Positions 14,575 through 23,468 of a stretch of 35,112 nucleotides of DNA are shown piece by piece. Positions within the stretch are counted from its first letter, which is position 1. Each line of letters begins with the position of its first letter. A program made the position numbers and the translations under genes. The notes beneath the pieces are model-generated. The model was not told the DNA's origin and did not search any database. It was given only the letters and a program-made list of their open reading frames with translations. The stretch spans positions 1-35,112 of the forward strand of contig CACZFO010000012.1 of assembly GCA_902780455.1 (NCBI GenBank), given 5' to 3'. The stretch is from an uncultured Bacteroidia bacterium (lineage in GTDB: Bacteria; Bacteroidota; Bacteroidia; Bacteroidales; UBA932).

Positions 14575-15741
14575 ATGAAGATAATCGTAGGACTCAGCGG
14601 AGGTGTGGATTCGAGCGTTGCTGCTTACCTGCTAAAGCAGCAGGGCTGCGATGTTGAGGCCATGTACATGCAGAACTGGCACGACATCACCGGAACCCTG
14701 CACGGAGAATGCGAGTGGGAGGAGGAGAAAGTTGTAGCCGAAATGGTTGCCCGCAAGATCGGAATCCCTTTCCATTTCGTGGATCTGAGCGATGATTACC
14801 GCAAGCAGGTTGTAGACTACATGTTCAGCGAATATGCTGCCGGACGCACCCCTAACCCTGATGTCCTTTGCAACAGCAAGATAAAGTTCGCCTCTTTCCT
14901 TGAGAAAGTTGAAGAACTGGGCGGAGACTATGTAGCCACGGGGCATTACTGCAAGAAAGAAACCGTCAATGCCGGCGGAAAGGAGATTTACCGGATACTT
15001 GCCGGTGACGACCCCAACAAGGACCAGAGTTACTTCCTGTGCCAGCTCTCCCAGCAGCAGCTTTCAAAGGCGCTGTTCCCTATCGGCCATCTTACCAAGC
15101 CCCAGGTCAGGGAGATAGCCCGCCAGGCCGGACTTCCGTCGGCCGAGAAGAAAGACAGCCAGGGGATATGCTTTGTAGGAAAGGTGGATCTCCCGGTGTT
15201 CCTGCAGCAGAAGCTCAAATCCAAGGAAGGCAACGTGGTGGAGATATTCAGCAAAGATTATGAGGCCATTCGGTCAAGGCAATCCCTTGACGATTTCTCA
15301 CCTGTCCGCTACAATCCCGAAGACGGAAAAATCATAGGCAGGCATATTGGAGTCCAGTATTACACCATTGGCCAGAGGCACGGGCTGAACATTGGCGGAC
15401 ACCAGGGAAGCATCTTCATAATTGCAACAGACACCGCTACAAACACAATATACGTTGGAGAAGGCAAAGACCATCCGGGCCTGTATCGCAGAGGATTGAA
15501 GATCAACAGGGAAGAGGTGCATTGGATAAGGGAGGACCTGGCAATGCAGGTGGGAGAAAGCCGCGGTTACCTGGTCAGGATACGCTACCGCCAACCCCTT
15601 CAGCAGGCAACTCTCCAGATGCGCAGCGACGGTATGTACATACTTTTTGACCAGCCGCAGAGAGGTGTTACCCCGGGCCAGTTTGCAGCATGGTATTCCC
15701 CTGACGGAGAGATGATTGGAAGCGGCCCCATCAAGGAATAG
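14575..15741 (+). CDS. mnmA: tRNA-specific 2-thiouridylase MnmA
   Basis: A 388-residue enzyme that puts sulphur on U34 (s2U) of tRNAs for Lys, Glu and Gln, using ATP and a sulphur relay. The PP-loop SGGVDSS is at 8-14. The catalytic cysteine pair is Cys99 in NPDVLCNSKIKF and Cys199 in SQGICFVG. YTIGQRHGLNIGG begins the C-terminal beta-barrel. The start MKIIVGLSGG is chosen because the longer frame would run into the SRP RNA. Only 16 bases separate it from the end of that RNA, so mnmA may be expressed by read-through from the SRP RNA promoter. Confidence 0.96.
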   Translation: MKIIVGLSGGVDSSVAAYLLKQQGCDVEAMYMQNWHDITGTLHGECEWEEEKVVAEMVARKIGIPFHFVDLSDDYRKQVVDYMFSEYAAGRTPNPDVLCNSKIKFASFLEKVEELGGDYVATGHYCKKETVNAGGKEIYRILAGDDPNKDQSYFLCQLSQQQLSKALFPIGHLTKPQVREIARQAGLPSAEKKDSQGICFVGKVDLPVFLQQKLKSKEGNVVEIFSKDYEAIRSRQSLDDFSPVRYNPEDGKIIGRHIGVQYYTIGQRHGLNIGGHQGSIFIIATDTATNTIYVGEGKDHPGLYRRGLKINREEVHWIREDLAMQVGESRGYLVRIRYRQPLQQATLQMRSDGMYILFDQPQRGVTPGQFAAWYSPDGEMIGSGPIKE

Positions 15742-15768
15742 AAACATCATCAAGATAAAAATACGCCC

Positions 15769-16809
15769 ATGAAAGCAAAAGCATTATCCGCCGTCATCCT
15801 GTCAGCGGCATTATTACTTCACATTTCTGCAAGAGCACAAGAATCTTCAGCGATGTATAACTCTGAGGAAGTCACTTTTACAAATCCTTCAGACGGTGCG
15901 GTGCTTTCTGGAACCGTCCTTTACCCTGCCGGAGTTGAGAAACCTGCCGTACTGCTGATGGTAAGCGGAAGCGGACTCCAGGACCGAAACGAGGAAATCC
16001 TGGGGCACAAACCATTCAAGACCATAGCTGAATATCTGGCTTCCAAGGGAATAGCAACACTTAGATATGATGACCGCTCCTTTGGGAAATCTACTGGGAG
16101 CATTGAAGGAGCCACAACCCGCACATTCATGCAGGATGCCCTCGCTGGCGTGGATTTCCTCAGATCCCTCGGAAAGTTTTCCAAGGTAGGCATACTCGGC
16201 CACAGCGAAGGAGGAACGATAGCCTTCCTCATAGCGGCTGAAGGAAAAGTTGATTTTATCGTAAGCATGGCCGGCGGTGCAGTGCAGGGCAAGGAAAGCG
16301 TGCTCACTCAGAACTACAATGCCATGAAAGCCCAGGGAGTAACCTCTGACCAGATAGGAGAGATACTTGATGCTCTGGAAGTTGTGTTTGACAAACTGAT
16401 AGCCAGTCCTGAGGATGAGCCGGTTTCGGTTTCGCTGGGCAGGATTGCCTCTGAAAGTGAGAATCCCGCACTTGCCCAGACTCTGGCCATGCAGCTCGGG
16501 AACGATTCCAACGGCAAGTGGTACAAGTATTTCCTCGGGCTGGATCCTTCAGAGGCAATAAGCAGGATCAGCTGCCCAGTAATGGCAATCAACGGCACAA
16601 AGGACTTTCAGGTAGACTGCAAGGAGAATCTGGGCAACATAAGGAAGAAGCTCCCGCAATCAGACAAGAACCTGATAAAAAGTTACGAAGGGCTCAACCA
16701 CCTGTTCCAGAACTGTTCAACAGGTTTCCCTACGGAATATGCGCTCATAAAAGAAGATATCGCCGAGCAGGTGCTCAGCGATATCGCAACTTGGATTGCA
16801 AGCCTCTGA
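15769..16809 (+). CDS. Exported alpha/beta hydrolase
   Basis: A 346-residue protein with a signal peptide (about residues 1-23, ending ARA before QESS), so it is probably periplasmic. It has an alpha/beta-hydrolase core: oxyanion segment VSGSGLQDRNEE at about 65-76, nucleophile elbow GHSEGG with Ser146, an acid in NGTKDFQVD, and a histidine in GLNHLFQ. This fits the COG1073-like group of esterases or peptidases found in many Bacteroidetes. An ester substrate is plausible but unknown. The gene follows mnmA by 27 bases with no promoter that I can identify. Its TGA abuts the TGA of the convergent S41 protease gene, forming TGATCA. Confidence 0.85.
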   Translation: MKAKALSAVILSAALLLHISARAQESSAMYNSEEVTFTNPSDGAVLSGTVLYPAGVEKPAVLLMVSGSGLQDRNEEILGHKPFKTIAEYLASKGIATLRYDDRSFGKSTGSIEGATTRTFMQDALAGVDFLRSLGKFSKVGILGHSEGGTIAFLIAAEGKVDFIVSMAGGAVQGKESVLTQNYNAMKAQGVTSDQIGEILDALEVVFDKLIASPEDEPVSVSLGRIASESENPALAQTLAMQLGNDSNGKWYKYFLGLDPSEAISRISCPVMAINGTKDFQVDCKENLGNIRKKLPQSDKNLIKSYEGLNHLFQNCSTGFPTEYALIKEDIAEQVLSDIATWIASL

Positions 16810-18453
16810 TCATTTCAAAGACTCCAAGGCTTTCTGGACTTCCCTATCGGTCATGTTGTCATAACGGATGTAATAGTCCAGGCCGTAGAGATTGCGGACT
16901 ATCAGGCCTTTGAGATAATTGCGCAAATGACCGCCTGATTTTTCGAGTTCTTCCTGTGTAAACTCTATCTTGTTCTCCCTTGCATATTCAAGGAACTCTT
17001 CCATGTATTTGTCAGACACGGTGAACTTTGATACAAAGTTACTGAAGGTCCTTGAGTTGGCCTCCTCTTTCTGCGAGGCTGAAAAAGTGCCGTATTTCCT
17101 CTCGAAATCCTTGCGGTGGGCATCTGCATAAATGCCTACGAAATCGCTGAGGACACCCCTGTTTACAGCGGCCAGATAGCTCTTGGAATAATAGGAAGTG
17201 TCCATAGGAATATAGATATCGGGGATTATTCCTCCGCCTCCGTAAACGGTGCGGCCGAGTTTGAGGGTCTTGAACTTGAGGGAGTCATTTATCTTTATGC
17301 TGTCTGCATTGAAGGTTTCACCGCTGAGGTATCTTTCATAGAAATTCCGGTAGTACTCCTCCGCCTTGCCCATCTTGTACGGGCTCTGTATGACTCTCCC
17401 GCTTGGAGTGTGGTAGCGGGCTACGGTAATCCTTACGCGGCTGCCGTCTTGCAGAGGAAACTCCTGCTGCACAAGACCTTTGCCAAATGAACGGCGGCCA
17501 ATTATGGTTCCCCTGTCCCAATCCTGCAAAGCTCCTGAAAGGATCTCGCTGGCAGAAGCCGAATTCTCGTCAATCAGTACGGCAACCGGCACGTCCTGAA
17601 GCTTTCCGCTTCCATCGGCAAAATCATCTGTGCGTGGAACGGCACGACCCTCAGAATAGAGGATGAGCTGCCCCTGCTGCATGAACTCGTTGACAAGCCT
17701 GAGAGCGGTGTGCAGATATCCGCCGCCATTGCCCCTTAGGTCTACGATGAGTCCCTTCAGCTGCTTTCCTTCAAGAGGTTTCATGAACTCGTCATAAGTC
17801 TGGGCGCCAAAACTGCTGACTCGTATGTACATTACCCCAGGCTTGATTTCATAGGCAGAAGACACGGTGTTCAAAGGAATCTTGTCTCTTGTAATCACAA
17901 GTTCCCTTTCTTTTTCTCCGCGACGTATTACCCCTACCCTGACTTTGGTTCCCTTATCTCCCCTGAGATATTTGAGAACCCTCATCTGGGTTAGTTTGGT
18001 TCCGCTGATCACCTCACCGTCCACAGAGTTTATCTTGTCGCCTGCCCTCAGGCCCACTTTCTCGCTCGGTCCGCCCGGAATCACGCTCTGGACCGTAAGG
18101 GTGTCCCGGATCAGGGCATATTCTATTCCTATTCCCTCGAATTTTCCAACCAGCGGTTCCTCCATCTCCTTCACATCCTTTGCGGAGATGTAAACGGAGT
18201 GAGGATCAAGCTGCTGCATCAGATGTACCATGGCATCCTCGCTTATTCTGGATACGTCAAGGGTATCCACATAAGCATTGGCCAGAAGGAAAAGTATCTG
18301 CCTGAACTTGGTAGATTCCATTCCCAGACGGGCATTGTTGAAACTGATGGTCTGCCTGACCCTTGGCTGGGCCATGTAACTTTGGGAATATGCAGTTGCC
18401 TGACAGAACAGGGCTGCCAGCAATACCGATAGGCTTAAAAGACGTTTCATCAT
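16810..18453 (-). CDS. S41 family C-terminal processing peptidase (CtpA-like)
   Basis: A 547-residue exported serine protease. An N-terminal signal peptide (about 1-23) is followed by an N-terminal helical part and a PDZ domain (GIGIEYALIRDTLTV to GLRAGDKINSVDGEVI). The S41 catalytic core follows, with VDLRGNGGGYL, the nucleophile Ser in ENSASASEI and the Lys in RRSFGKGLVQQ. Such enzymes trim periplasmic or envelope proteins at their C-termini. The gene begins ATGATG and its first ATG overlaps the RNase Z TGA, so it is translationally coupled in the rpsA-rnz-S41 run. Length is typical of Bacteroidetes members. Confidence 0.93.
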   Translation of the reverse strand: MMKRLLSLSVLLAALFCQATAYSQSYMAQPRVRQTISFNNARLGMESTKFRQILFLLANAYVDTLDVSRISEDAMVHLMQQLDPHSVYISAKDVKEMEEPLVGKFEGIGIEYALIRDTLTVQSVIPGGPSEKVGLRAGDKINSVDGEVISGTKLTQMRVLKYLRGDKGTKVRVGVIRRGEKERELVITRDKIPLNTVSSAYEIKPGVMYIRVSSFGAQTYDEFMKPLEGKQLKGLIVDLRGNGGGYLHTALRLVNEFMQQGQLILYSEGRAVPRTDDFADGSGKLQDVPVAVLIDENSASASEILSGALQDWDRGTIIGRRSFGKGLVQQEFPLQDGSRVRITVARYHTPSGRVIQSPYKMGKAEEYYRNFYERYLSGETFNADSIKINDSLKFKTLKLGRTVYGGGGIIPDIYIPMDTSYYSKSYLAAVNRGVLSDFVGIYADAHRKDFERKYGTFSASQKEEANSRTFSNFVSKFTVSDKYMEEFLEYARENKIEFTQEELEKSGGHLRNYLKGLIVRNLYGLDYYIRYDNMTDREVQKALESLK

Positions 18454-19400
18454 AAGAATTTCTTTGGAGATGTCTTCTCCGGTATATCAAATATCATTCC
18501 CTCCTGGGCAAGAAAAGTCTCGGGGAATATTTTCCTGGCCTCATCGAGAAGAAGGTCAAGGCTGCGGTATCTTGAAGAGAAATGACCAAGCACAAGTTTC
18601 TTGGCCCCGGCGGAGAGGGCAACCTTGGCTGCATCTTCACTGGTAGAATGGGACGTGGTCCTGGAAAGAGCCCTCAGGTCAGAAGCATACGTGGCTTCAT
18701 GATAGATGAGGTCCGTGCCTTTTATCCATTCCTGCAGCTTGGGGAATGGAGCGGTATCGCTGCAATATGCAAAACTGCGGGGTTCAAAAGGCCTGTAAGC
18801 CAGATCCTCGCACTTGAGGACAGTCCGGGTTCCGTCAGATAGGGTTCTGATGACATCCTCCCCTCTTTTGAGCGTACCAATCTCCTCAAGGGAGAGCTTG
18901 TGGGCAGTAACGGCACTCTTCATTACATTCAGGGCAGGTTCCTTCTCCCTGAACAGATAGCCGTAGGTCTCAATCCTGTGGCGGAGCGGAAAGGCACGTA
19001 TTTCAAGGTTCTTGAATTCAGCCACTGTAACCGGTTCCTTGCAGCGGACGGTATGCAGCACAATCTCATACTTGACCTGCCCGAAATGCTCAGAAATAGA
19101 ATCCAGAAGTTCCTTCATTCCGTCAGGAGCATAAATATGGAGAGGAGAAAGCCTTCCTGTCATATCCAGGGTGGAAATCAGGCCGAACAGCCCGAACACA
19201 TGGTCTCCGTGAAGATGGGATATGAAGATGTTGTCAAGCCTGGAAAACGGAACCTTGAACCTGGCCATCTGCATCTGGCAGCCTTCGCCGCAGTCTATCA
19301 AGAACAAACGCCCACCCACGGTCAGTGAGTGAGCGCTTGGAAATCTGGAAGATGTCGGGCGTGCAGAAGCACTGCCCAATGTCATCAGAGAGAATTCCAC
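18450..19400 (-). CDS. rnz: Ribonuclease Z
   Basis: A 316-residue tRNA 3'-end endonuclease. It has the MBL-fold metal motif HLHGDH (His62, His64, Asp66, His67) in FISHLHGDHVFGLFG, the early FLIDCGEGCQMQM segment, the downstream AYCSDTA and HEATYAS segments that supply further metal ligands, and HFSSRY at about 285. It cuts pre-tRNAs after the discriminator base. The start is a GTG whose G is also the last base of the rpsA TAG stop, giving a one-base overlap. The next ATG (residue 6) would remove part of the conserved first strand, so GTG is preferred. Co-transcribed with rpsA and the S41 gene. Confidence 0.94.
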   Translation of the reverse strand: MEFSLMTLGSASARPTSSRFPSAHSLTVGGRLFLIDCGEGCQMQMARFKVPFSRLDNIFISHLHGDHVFGLFGLISTLDMTGRLSPLHIYAPDGMKELLDSISEHFGQVKYEIVLHTVRCKEPVTVAEFKNLEIRAFPLRHRIETYGYLFREKEPALNVMKSAVTAHKLSLEEIGTLKRGEDVIRTLSDGTRTVLKCEDLAYRPFEPRSFAYCSDTAPFPKLQEWIKGTDLIYHEATYASDLRALSRTTSHSTSEDAAKVALSAGAKKLVLGHFSSRYRSLDLLLDEARKIFPETFLAQEGMIFDIPEKTSPKKFL

Positions 19401-21307
19401 TATTTATTCTCCCCTTTTTCCATCTCCTTCTTCAGGTCTGCAAGAGCATCGATATCGCCAAGAGTGGTCTTCTCAACACTTGCCTTCACCTTCTTGATAG
19501 CCTTCTTTGTGCTTTCAGCCTCGGCTTCCTTTTCCTTGATGATCTCGCCGGCTTCAGCCCTCTTCTTGTCTTCAGCTATCCTTGTGTGTGAAAGGATGAT
19601 CTTCTTGCTTGACTTGTTGAATTCGACAACCTTGAAATCAAGTTTCTCTTCTGCCTTTGCAGTGGTGCCGTCTTCCTTAACAAGACCCTTCATAGGAGCA
19701 AATCCTTCGATTCCATACTGGAGAGCGACTGTAGCGCCCTTGTCGTTGAAGGAAACTATTGTACCCTCATGGATGGAACCCGGGGTGAACATGCTTTCGA
19801 AGGTATCCCAAGGATTCTCCTCAAGCTGCTTGTGGCCCAGTGAAAGTCTTCTGTTGTCCTCATCGATGTCCAGAACTACAACCTCGAACTTCTCGCCGAG
19901 TGAAGTGAACTCTGAAGGATGCTTGATCTTCTTGGTCCAGCTCAGGTCTGATACGTGTACCAGTCCGTCTACGCCTTCCTCAAGTTCAACGAATACACCA
20001 AAGTTGGTGAAGTTGCGAACAATTGCAGTATGACGGCTTCCTACAGGATATTTCTCCTTGATGGTTGCCCATGGATCAGCCTTGAGCTGCTTGATGCCAA
20101 GTGACATCTTGTGCTCTTCACGGTCGAGAGTAAGAACCTGAGCCTCAACTTCTTCTCCGAGCTTGAGGAAGTCCTGTGCGCTTCTCAGATGTGAAGACCA
20201 GCTCATTTCAGATACGTGGATAAGACCCTCGATACCTGGCTGGATCTCTACGAATGCGCCGTAATCGGTGATGACAACAACCTTACCCTTGACGGTGTCA
20301 CCAACCTTGAGGTCAGGATTGAGTGCATCCCATGGATGTGGAGTAAGCTGCTTCAGACCGAGAGCGATTCTCTTCTTCTCCTCGTCAAAGTCAAGGATGA
20401 CAACGTTGATCTTCTCATCCAGCTTGACAACTTCCTCTGGATTGCCGATGCGGCCCCATGAAAGGTCAGTGATGTGGATCAGACCGTCAACACCGCCCAG
20501 GTCTACGAATACGCCGTAAGAAGTGATGTTCTTGACAGTTCCCTCAAGAACCTGACCCTTCTCAAGCTTGGCGATGATAGCGCTCTTCTGAGCCTCGAGC
20601 TCTGCCTCGATGAGAGCCTTGTGTGAAAGAACCACGTTGCGGAACTCCTGGTTGATCTTTACAACCTTGAATTCCATGGTCTTCTCAACGTATACATCGT
20701 AGTCGCGGATAGGCTTTACGTCAATCTGGGAACCTGGCAGGAAGGCCTCGATTCCGAATACGTCTACGATCATACCGCCCTTTGTACGAGCCTTGATGAA
20801 GCCCTTTACGATTTCGTTCTTCTCGTAAGCCTCGTTCACCCTGTCCCAAGACTTGAGTGAGCAAGCCTTCTTATGTGAAAGGATCAACTGACCTTTCTTG
20901 TCCTCAGGATTCTCAACGAGAACATCCACCTTATCACCGATGGCAAGGTCAGGATTGTACCTGAATTCATTTCTCTGGATGACACCCTCGCTCTTGTAAC
21001 CAACGTTTACGATAACCTCTTTCTGGGTCAGTCCGGTAACGGTACCTTCGATTACCTCATTCTCGGCAATCTTTGAAAGTGACTCGCTGTAAACCTTCTC
21101 GAGATCTTCCTTGCTTGCAGATGAAGGAACATTGTTCTCGAATGCGTCCCAGTCGAACTTCTCAGGGGCGATGGATGCATTGCTTTTTCTTTTCTTAGGA
21201 ACTGCAACAACCTCAGGAGCTTCCTCCTTGAAGGACTCGGCAGTCTCCTTGACAACGGGAGTATCTACAACTTCCTCGTTCTCAACGTTTTTGATTTCTT
21301 CGTTCAT
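19400..21307 (-). CDS. rpsA: 30S ribosomal protein S1
   Basis: A 635-residue S1 protein with six S1/OB domains. The clearest repeats read like ITSYGVFVDLGGVDGLIHITDLSW, DYGAFVEIQPGIEGLIHVSEMSW and NFGVFVELEEGVDGLVHVSDLSW. It binds mRNA and helps the 30S subunit load it, which matters in Bacteroidetes, where Shine-Dalgarno sequences are rare. An acidic N-terminal extension (about 75 residues, rich in Glu) and a charged C-terminal tail flank the domains. The gene has its own promoter and a ~60-nt leader with a hairpin. Two genes follow with overlapping starts. Confidence 0.97.
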   Translation of the reverse strand: MNEEIKNVENEEVVDTPVVKETAESFKEEAPEVVAVPKKRKSNASIAPEKFDWDAFENNVPSSASKEDLEKVYSESLSKIAENEVIEGTVTGLTQKEVIVNVGYKSEGVIQRNEFRYNPDLAIGDKVDVLVENPEDKKGQLILSHKKACSLKSWDRVNEAYEKNEIVKGFIKARTKGGMIVDVFGIEAFLPGSQIDVKPIRDYDVYVEKTMEFKVVKINQEFRNVVLSHKALIEAELEAQKSAIIAKLEKGQVLEGTVKNITSYGVFVDLGGVDGLIHITDLSWGRIGNPEEVVKLDEKINVVILDFDEEKKRIALGLKQLTPHPWDALNPDLKVGDTVKGKVVVITDYGAFVEIQPGIEGLIHVSEMSWSSHLRSAQDFLKLGEEVEAQVLTLDREEHKMSLGIKQLKADPWATIKEKYPVGSRHTAIVRNFTNFGVFVELEEGVDGLVHVSDLSWTKKIKHPSEFTSLGEKFEVVVLDIDEDNRRLSLGHKQLEENPWDTFESMFTPGSIHEGTIVSFNDKGATVALQYGIEGFAPMKGLVKEDGTTAKAEEKLDFKVVEFNKSSKKIILSHTRIAEDKKRAEAGEIIKEKEAEAESTKKAIKKVKASVEKTTLGDIDALADLKKEMEKGENK

Positions 21308-21346
21308 AATAATAAAACAAATTAGATGTTAAACTTTATTTGTAGA

Positions 21347-21362
21347 TCAGCCCAAAGGCTGA
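21347..21362 (-). promoter_or_regulatory. Hairpin in the rpsA leader
   Basis: TCAGCC CAAA GGCTGA on the plus strand is a perfect 6-bp stem with a 4-base loop, roughly 10-25 nt into the predicted rpsA mRNA. It has no T-run, so it is not an obvious terminator. Ribosomal protein leaders often carry autoregulatory structures; here that role is inference. Confidence 0.4.
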
Positions 21363-21374
21363 AATTCAAGCGTG

Positions 21375-21382
21375 CGAATATA
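21375..21382 (-). promoter_or_regulatory. -7 box of the rpsA promoter
   Basis: TATATTCG on the minus strand, a one-base variant of TAnnTTTG (T to C at the sixth position), followed by CACGC. It lies 67 bases upstream of the rpsA ATG and 9 bases beyond the creatininase-family stop. Confidence 0.5.
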
Positions 21383-21391
21383 GCAAAAAAT

Positions 21392-22150
21392 TCAATATAG
21401 AGAATCGCTGAGGGCAAAATCGGTAATGAACTTCACGATTTTTTCCATGACGGCCTCTATATATCGTTTCCCTTTCTCTACTGTAGCTTTCCTAGGATCC
21501 CCTACACCGGTATCTTCTGTTGTCTTTGCCCAGTCACGGGGAGCCCATGCGGTCTTGTCGTTGAGGCCTTCTATCTTGAAGTCGTTGTGGTGGCCGTCGC
21601 CTGCCTGCTCAATGTTTACAAGTTCAGGGTAGTAGTGCAGCATGACGCAGGTTTCCTGCTCGCCGCCGTGGTCGTCTATCTTCTCCTCAAAGAAATCCTT
21701 CAGGGGAAGGATGGAGAACCAGGCTACAACGGTAATCAGGAAATCGGGATATTTGATCTGGACATCACGGATCATGCCCTTGAAATTATTGCCGCCATGG
21801 CCGTTCATAATCAGAAGTTTGTGAATACCCTGCTTCCTGAGGGATTCCACTATGTCTTCCAGGACTGCAATCTGGGTCCTCTGCGATGCGTGGATGCAGA
21901 AAGGAAGCTCTATCTGGCCGGGATTCTGGCTGCCAAGCGGAATGCCCGGAAGAACCATGGCATTGACACCGTTTTTTGAGGCCTTTTCTGCAGCCTCGAA
22001 TGCAACAGCCTGTGCATGAAGCATGTCCGTGCAGTATGGAAGATGATAGTTATGAGGTTCCGTGCTGCCCCAAGGCAGGATTGCCAGATGATAATGCTTG
22101 TCTTTTACATCTCCGTATCTGGCTGTAGTTACATCAAATTTCGAATACAT
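21392..22150 (-). CDS. Creatininase-family amidohydrolase, substrate unknown
   Basis: A 252-residue protein of the creatininase/creatinine amidohydrolase fold. The metal-site segments are visible: GSTEPHNYHLPYCTD (Glu, His, Asp), MNGHGGNNFKG (His) and DHGGEQETCVM (Glu). Family members hydrolyse cyclic or N-formyl amides: creatininase itself, archaeal FAPy deformylase ArfB and the mycofactocin peptidase MftE. The neighbours here are a GH3 hexosaminidase-like enzyme and an SIS sugar-phosphate protein rather than creatine or purine genes. The substrate may therefore be an amide formed in amino-sugar breakdown; that is inference. It is the last gene of the long minus-strand run, 12 bases after the GH3 gene. 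Confidence 0.82.
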   Translation of the reverse strand: MYSKFDVTTARYGDVKDKHYHLAILPWGSTEPHNYHLPYCTDMLHAQAVAFEAAEKASKNGVNAMVLPGIPLGSQNPGQIELPFCIHASQRTQIAVLEDIVESLRKQGIHKLLIMNGHGGNNFKGMIRDVQIKYPDFLITVVAWFSILPLKDFFEEKIDDHGGEQETCVMLHYYPELVNIEQAGDGHHNDFKIEGLNDKTAWAPRDWAKTTEDTGVGDPRKATVEKGKRYIEAVMEKIVKFITDFALSDSLY

Positions 22151-22162
22151 CTCAATTATTTG

Positions 22163-23458
22163 TTATTTGCCGGCTTTATCAAATATCAGGGTGACATCTT
22201 CGCCTCTTGGCTTGAGATCGGCGTAAGGCTTGGTGGATTTTTCCATCAGGTGCCTCATCTTCTTGATCAGACGGAAATCGCGCCTTCTGGCAGCGGCTAT
22301 CTTGTGCTCAAGATTCTTCACATGCGGATTGTAACCCTCTTCAAGATAACCGGCCCTGGCCTTGAGCATCAGGACCTTCCTGACCTTGCTGTCAAGTTCT
22401 TCTATTGAAAGTTCGCCGGATTCAACTGCAGCAACAAGAGCATTGATGCATTTAGCCGGCTCATCCGGCATGAGGATCATGTCTGACCCTGACTTGTATA
22501 CTGCCATCACGGCCTCAACCGGAGTACGGTTTTCATTGGTAAGGCCTGCCATGGCGATGGCATCGGTGATGACGATTCCCTTGAAGCCCTGCTCTCCCTT
22601 GAGAACATCGTTGATAAGGGTCTTGGATATGGACATGGGAATGCCGCTCGGGTCAATGGCAGGAACTGATATGTGTGCCAGCATCATCATTTCAACACCG
22701 TTGTCTATCAGGTTTTGGAAAGGATAAAGGTCCACACTGTCCAGATAGGCCTTGGAGTTCAATATGACAGGCAGCTCAAAATGGGAGTCGGCCGTGGTGC
22801 CGCCATGTCCGGGATAATGCTTGCCGCAGGCATAAATGCCGGCATCCTGCATTCCTTTCATATACGCAGTGGTCAGCACGGAAACCTGCTCCGGATCATC
22901 GCTCAATGTCCTGAGAGCCCCACCCCTCATATAATATTTGCTGACGTCCGCAACCGGTGCGTAATTGACCATGACGTTGACATCCTTAAGTTCCCGGCCT
23001 ACATTCCTTCCCATCTTGTAGAACAGTTTCTCCGCTCCTTTTTCTATTCGCGACAACTGAGCCTGCCTTGGATACGGAAGGTATTCTGGGAAACGCATTG
23101 CAGCACCCCACTCGCCGTCTGTAGCCACCATCAGCGGTATTTCGGCCAGGGCCTGGAGCTCGTCCATGCGCTTGAGGAATTCCCTGATGGAACCGCCCAT
23201 CAGGATTACATTGCCAAGACCGTAGTCTCTCACAAGGGAATCCTGATATGCCCTGGTCCTAGGACTTGGGTTGCGGCTTATCTCAACCACAAACAGCTGG
23301 GCAACCTTTTCTTTTACGGACATATTGGCAAGCACCTTCTCAACCTGCGCCTTGTGCCTTACAGAATCCTTGTCCTGTGAAAGGGCTGAAAAAGGAAGCA
23401 GGATGAAAAGCGCTGCAGCCAATACGACAGTCTTCCCGTATGTGAAGAGACTCTTCAT
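22163..23458 (-). CDS. Exported glycoside hydrolase family 3, NagZ-like
   Basis: A 431-residue protein starting at MKSLFTYGK; the longer open frame enters the SIS gene. The signal peptide spans about residues 1-27 (LLPFSALSQ). The GH3 N-terminal TIM barrel shows the NagZ-type His-containing loop KHYPGHGGTTADSH and the nucleophile region KGIVITDAIAMAGL (Asp after IT). Enzymes with this loop are beta-N-acetylhexosaminidases that use an Asp-His dyad; NagZ removes GlcNAc from anhydro-MurNAc peptides. The second GH3 domain is absent, replaced by a basic helical C-terminus. Unlike cytoplasmic E. coli NagZ this one is probably periplasmic. The murQ-kinase genes on the same strand support a role in cell-wall sugar salvage. 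Confidence 0.88.
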   Translation of the reverse strand: MKSLFTYGKTVVLAAALFILLPFSALSQDKDSVRHKAQVEKVLANMSVKEKVAQLFVVEISRNPSPRTRAYQDSLVRDYGLGNVILMGGSIREFLKRMDELQALAEIPLMVATDGEWGAAMRFPEYLPYPRQAQLSRIEKGAEKLFYKMGRNVGRELKDVNVMVNYAPVADVSKYYMRGGALRTLSDDPEQVSVLTTAYMKGMQDAGIYACGKHYPGHGGTTADSHFELPVILNSKAYLDSVDLYPFQNLIDNGVEMMMLAHISVPAIDPSGIPMSISKTLINDVLKGEQGFKGIVITDAIAMAGLTNENRTPVEAVMAVYKSGSDMILMPDEPAKCINALVAAVESGELSIEELDSKVRKVLMLKARAGYLEEGYNPHVKNLEHKIAAARRRDFRLIKKMRHLMEKSTKPYADLKPRGEDVTLIFDKAGK

Positions 23459-23468
23459 TTTGACATAA

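Noticed and set aside
19329..20033. 234-codon open frame on the plus strand
   Set aside because: Lies antisense within rpsA, a clear S1 gene. The product is a Ser/Leu/Phe-rich low-complexity shadow with no family features.
22673..23380. 235-codon open frame on the plus strand
   Set aside because: Antisense to the GH3 gene, whose catalytic motifs are all in the minus-strand frame.
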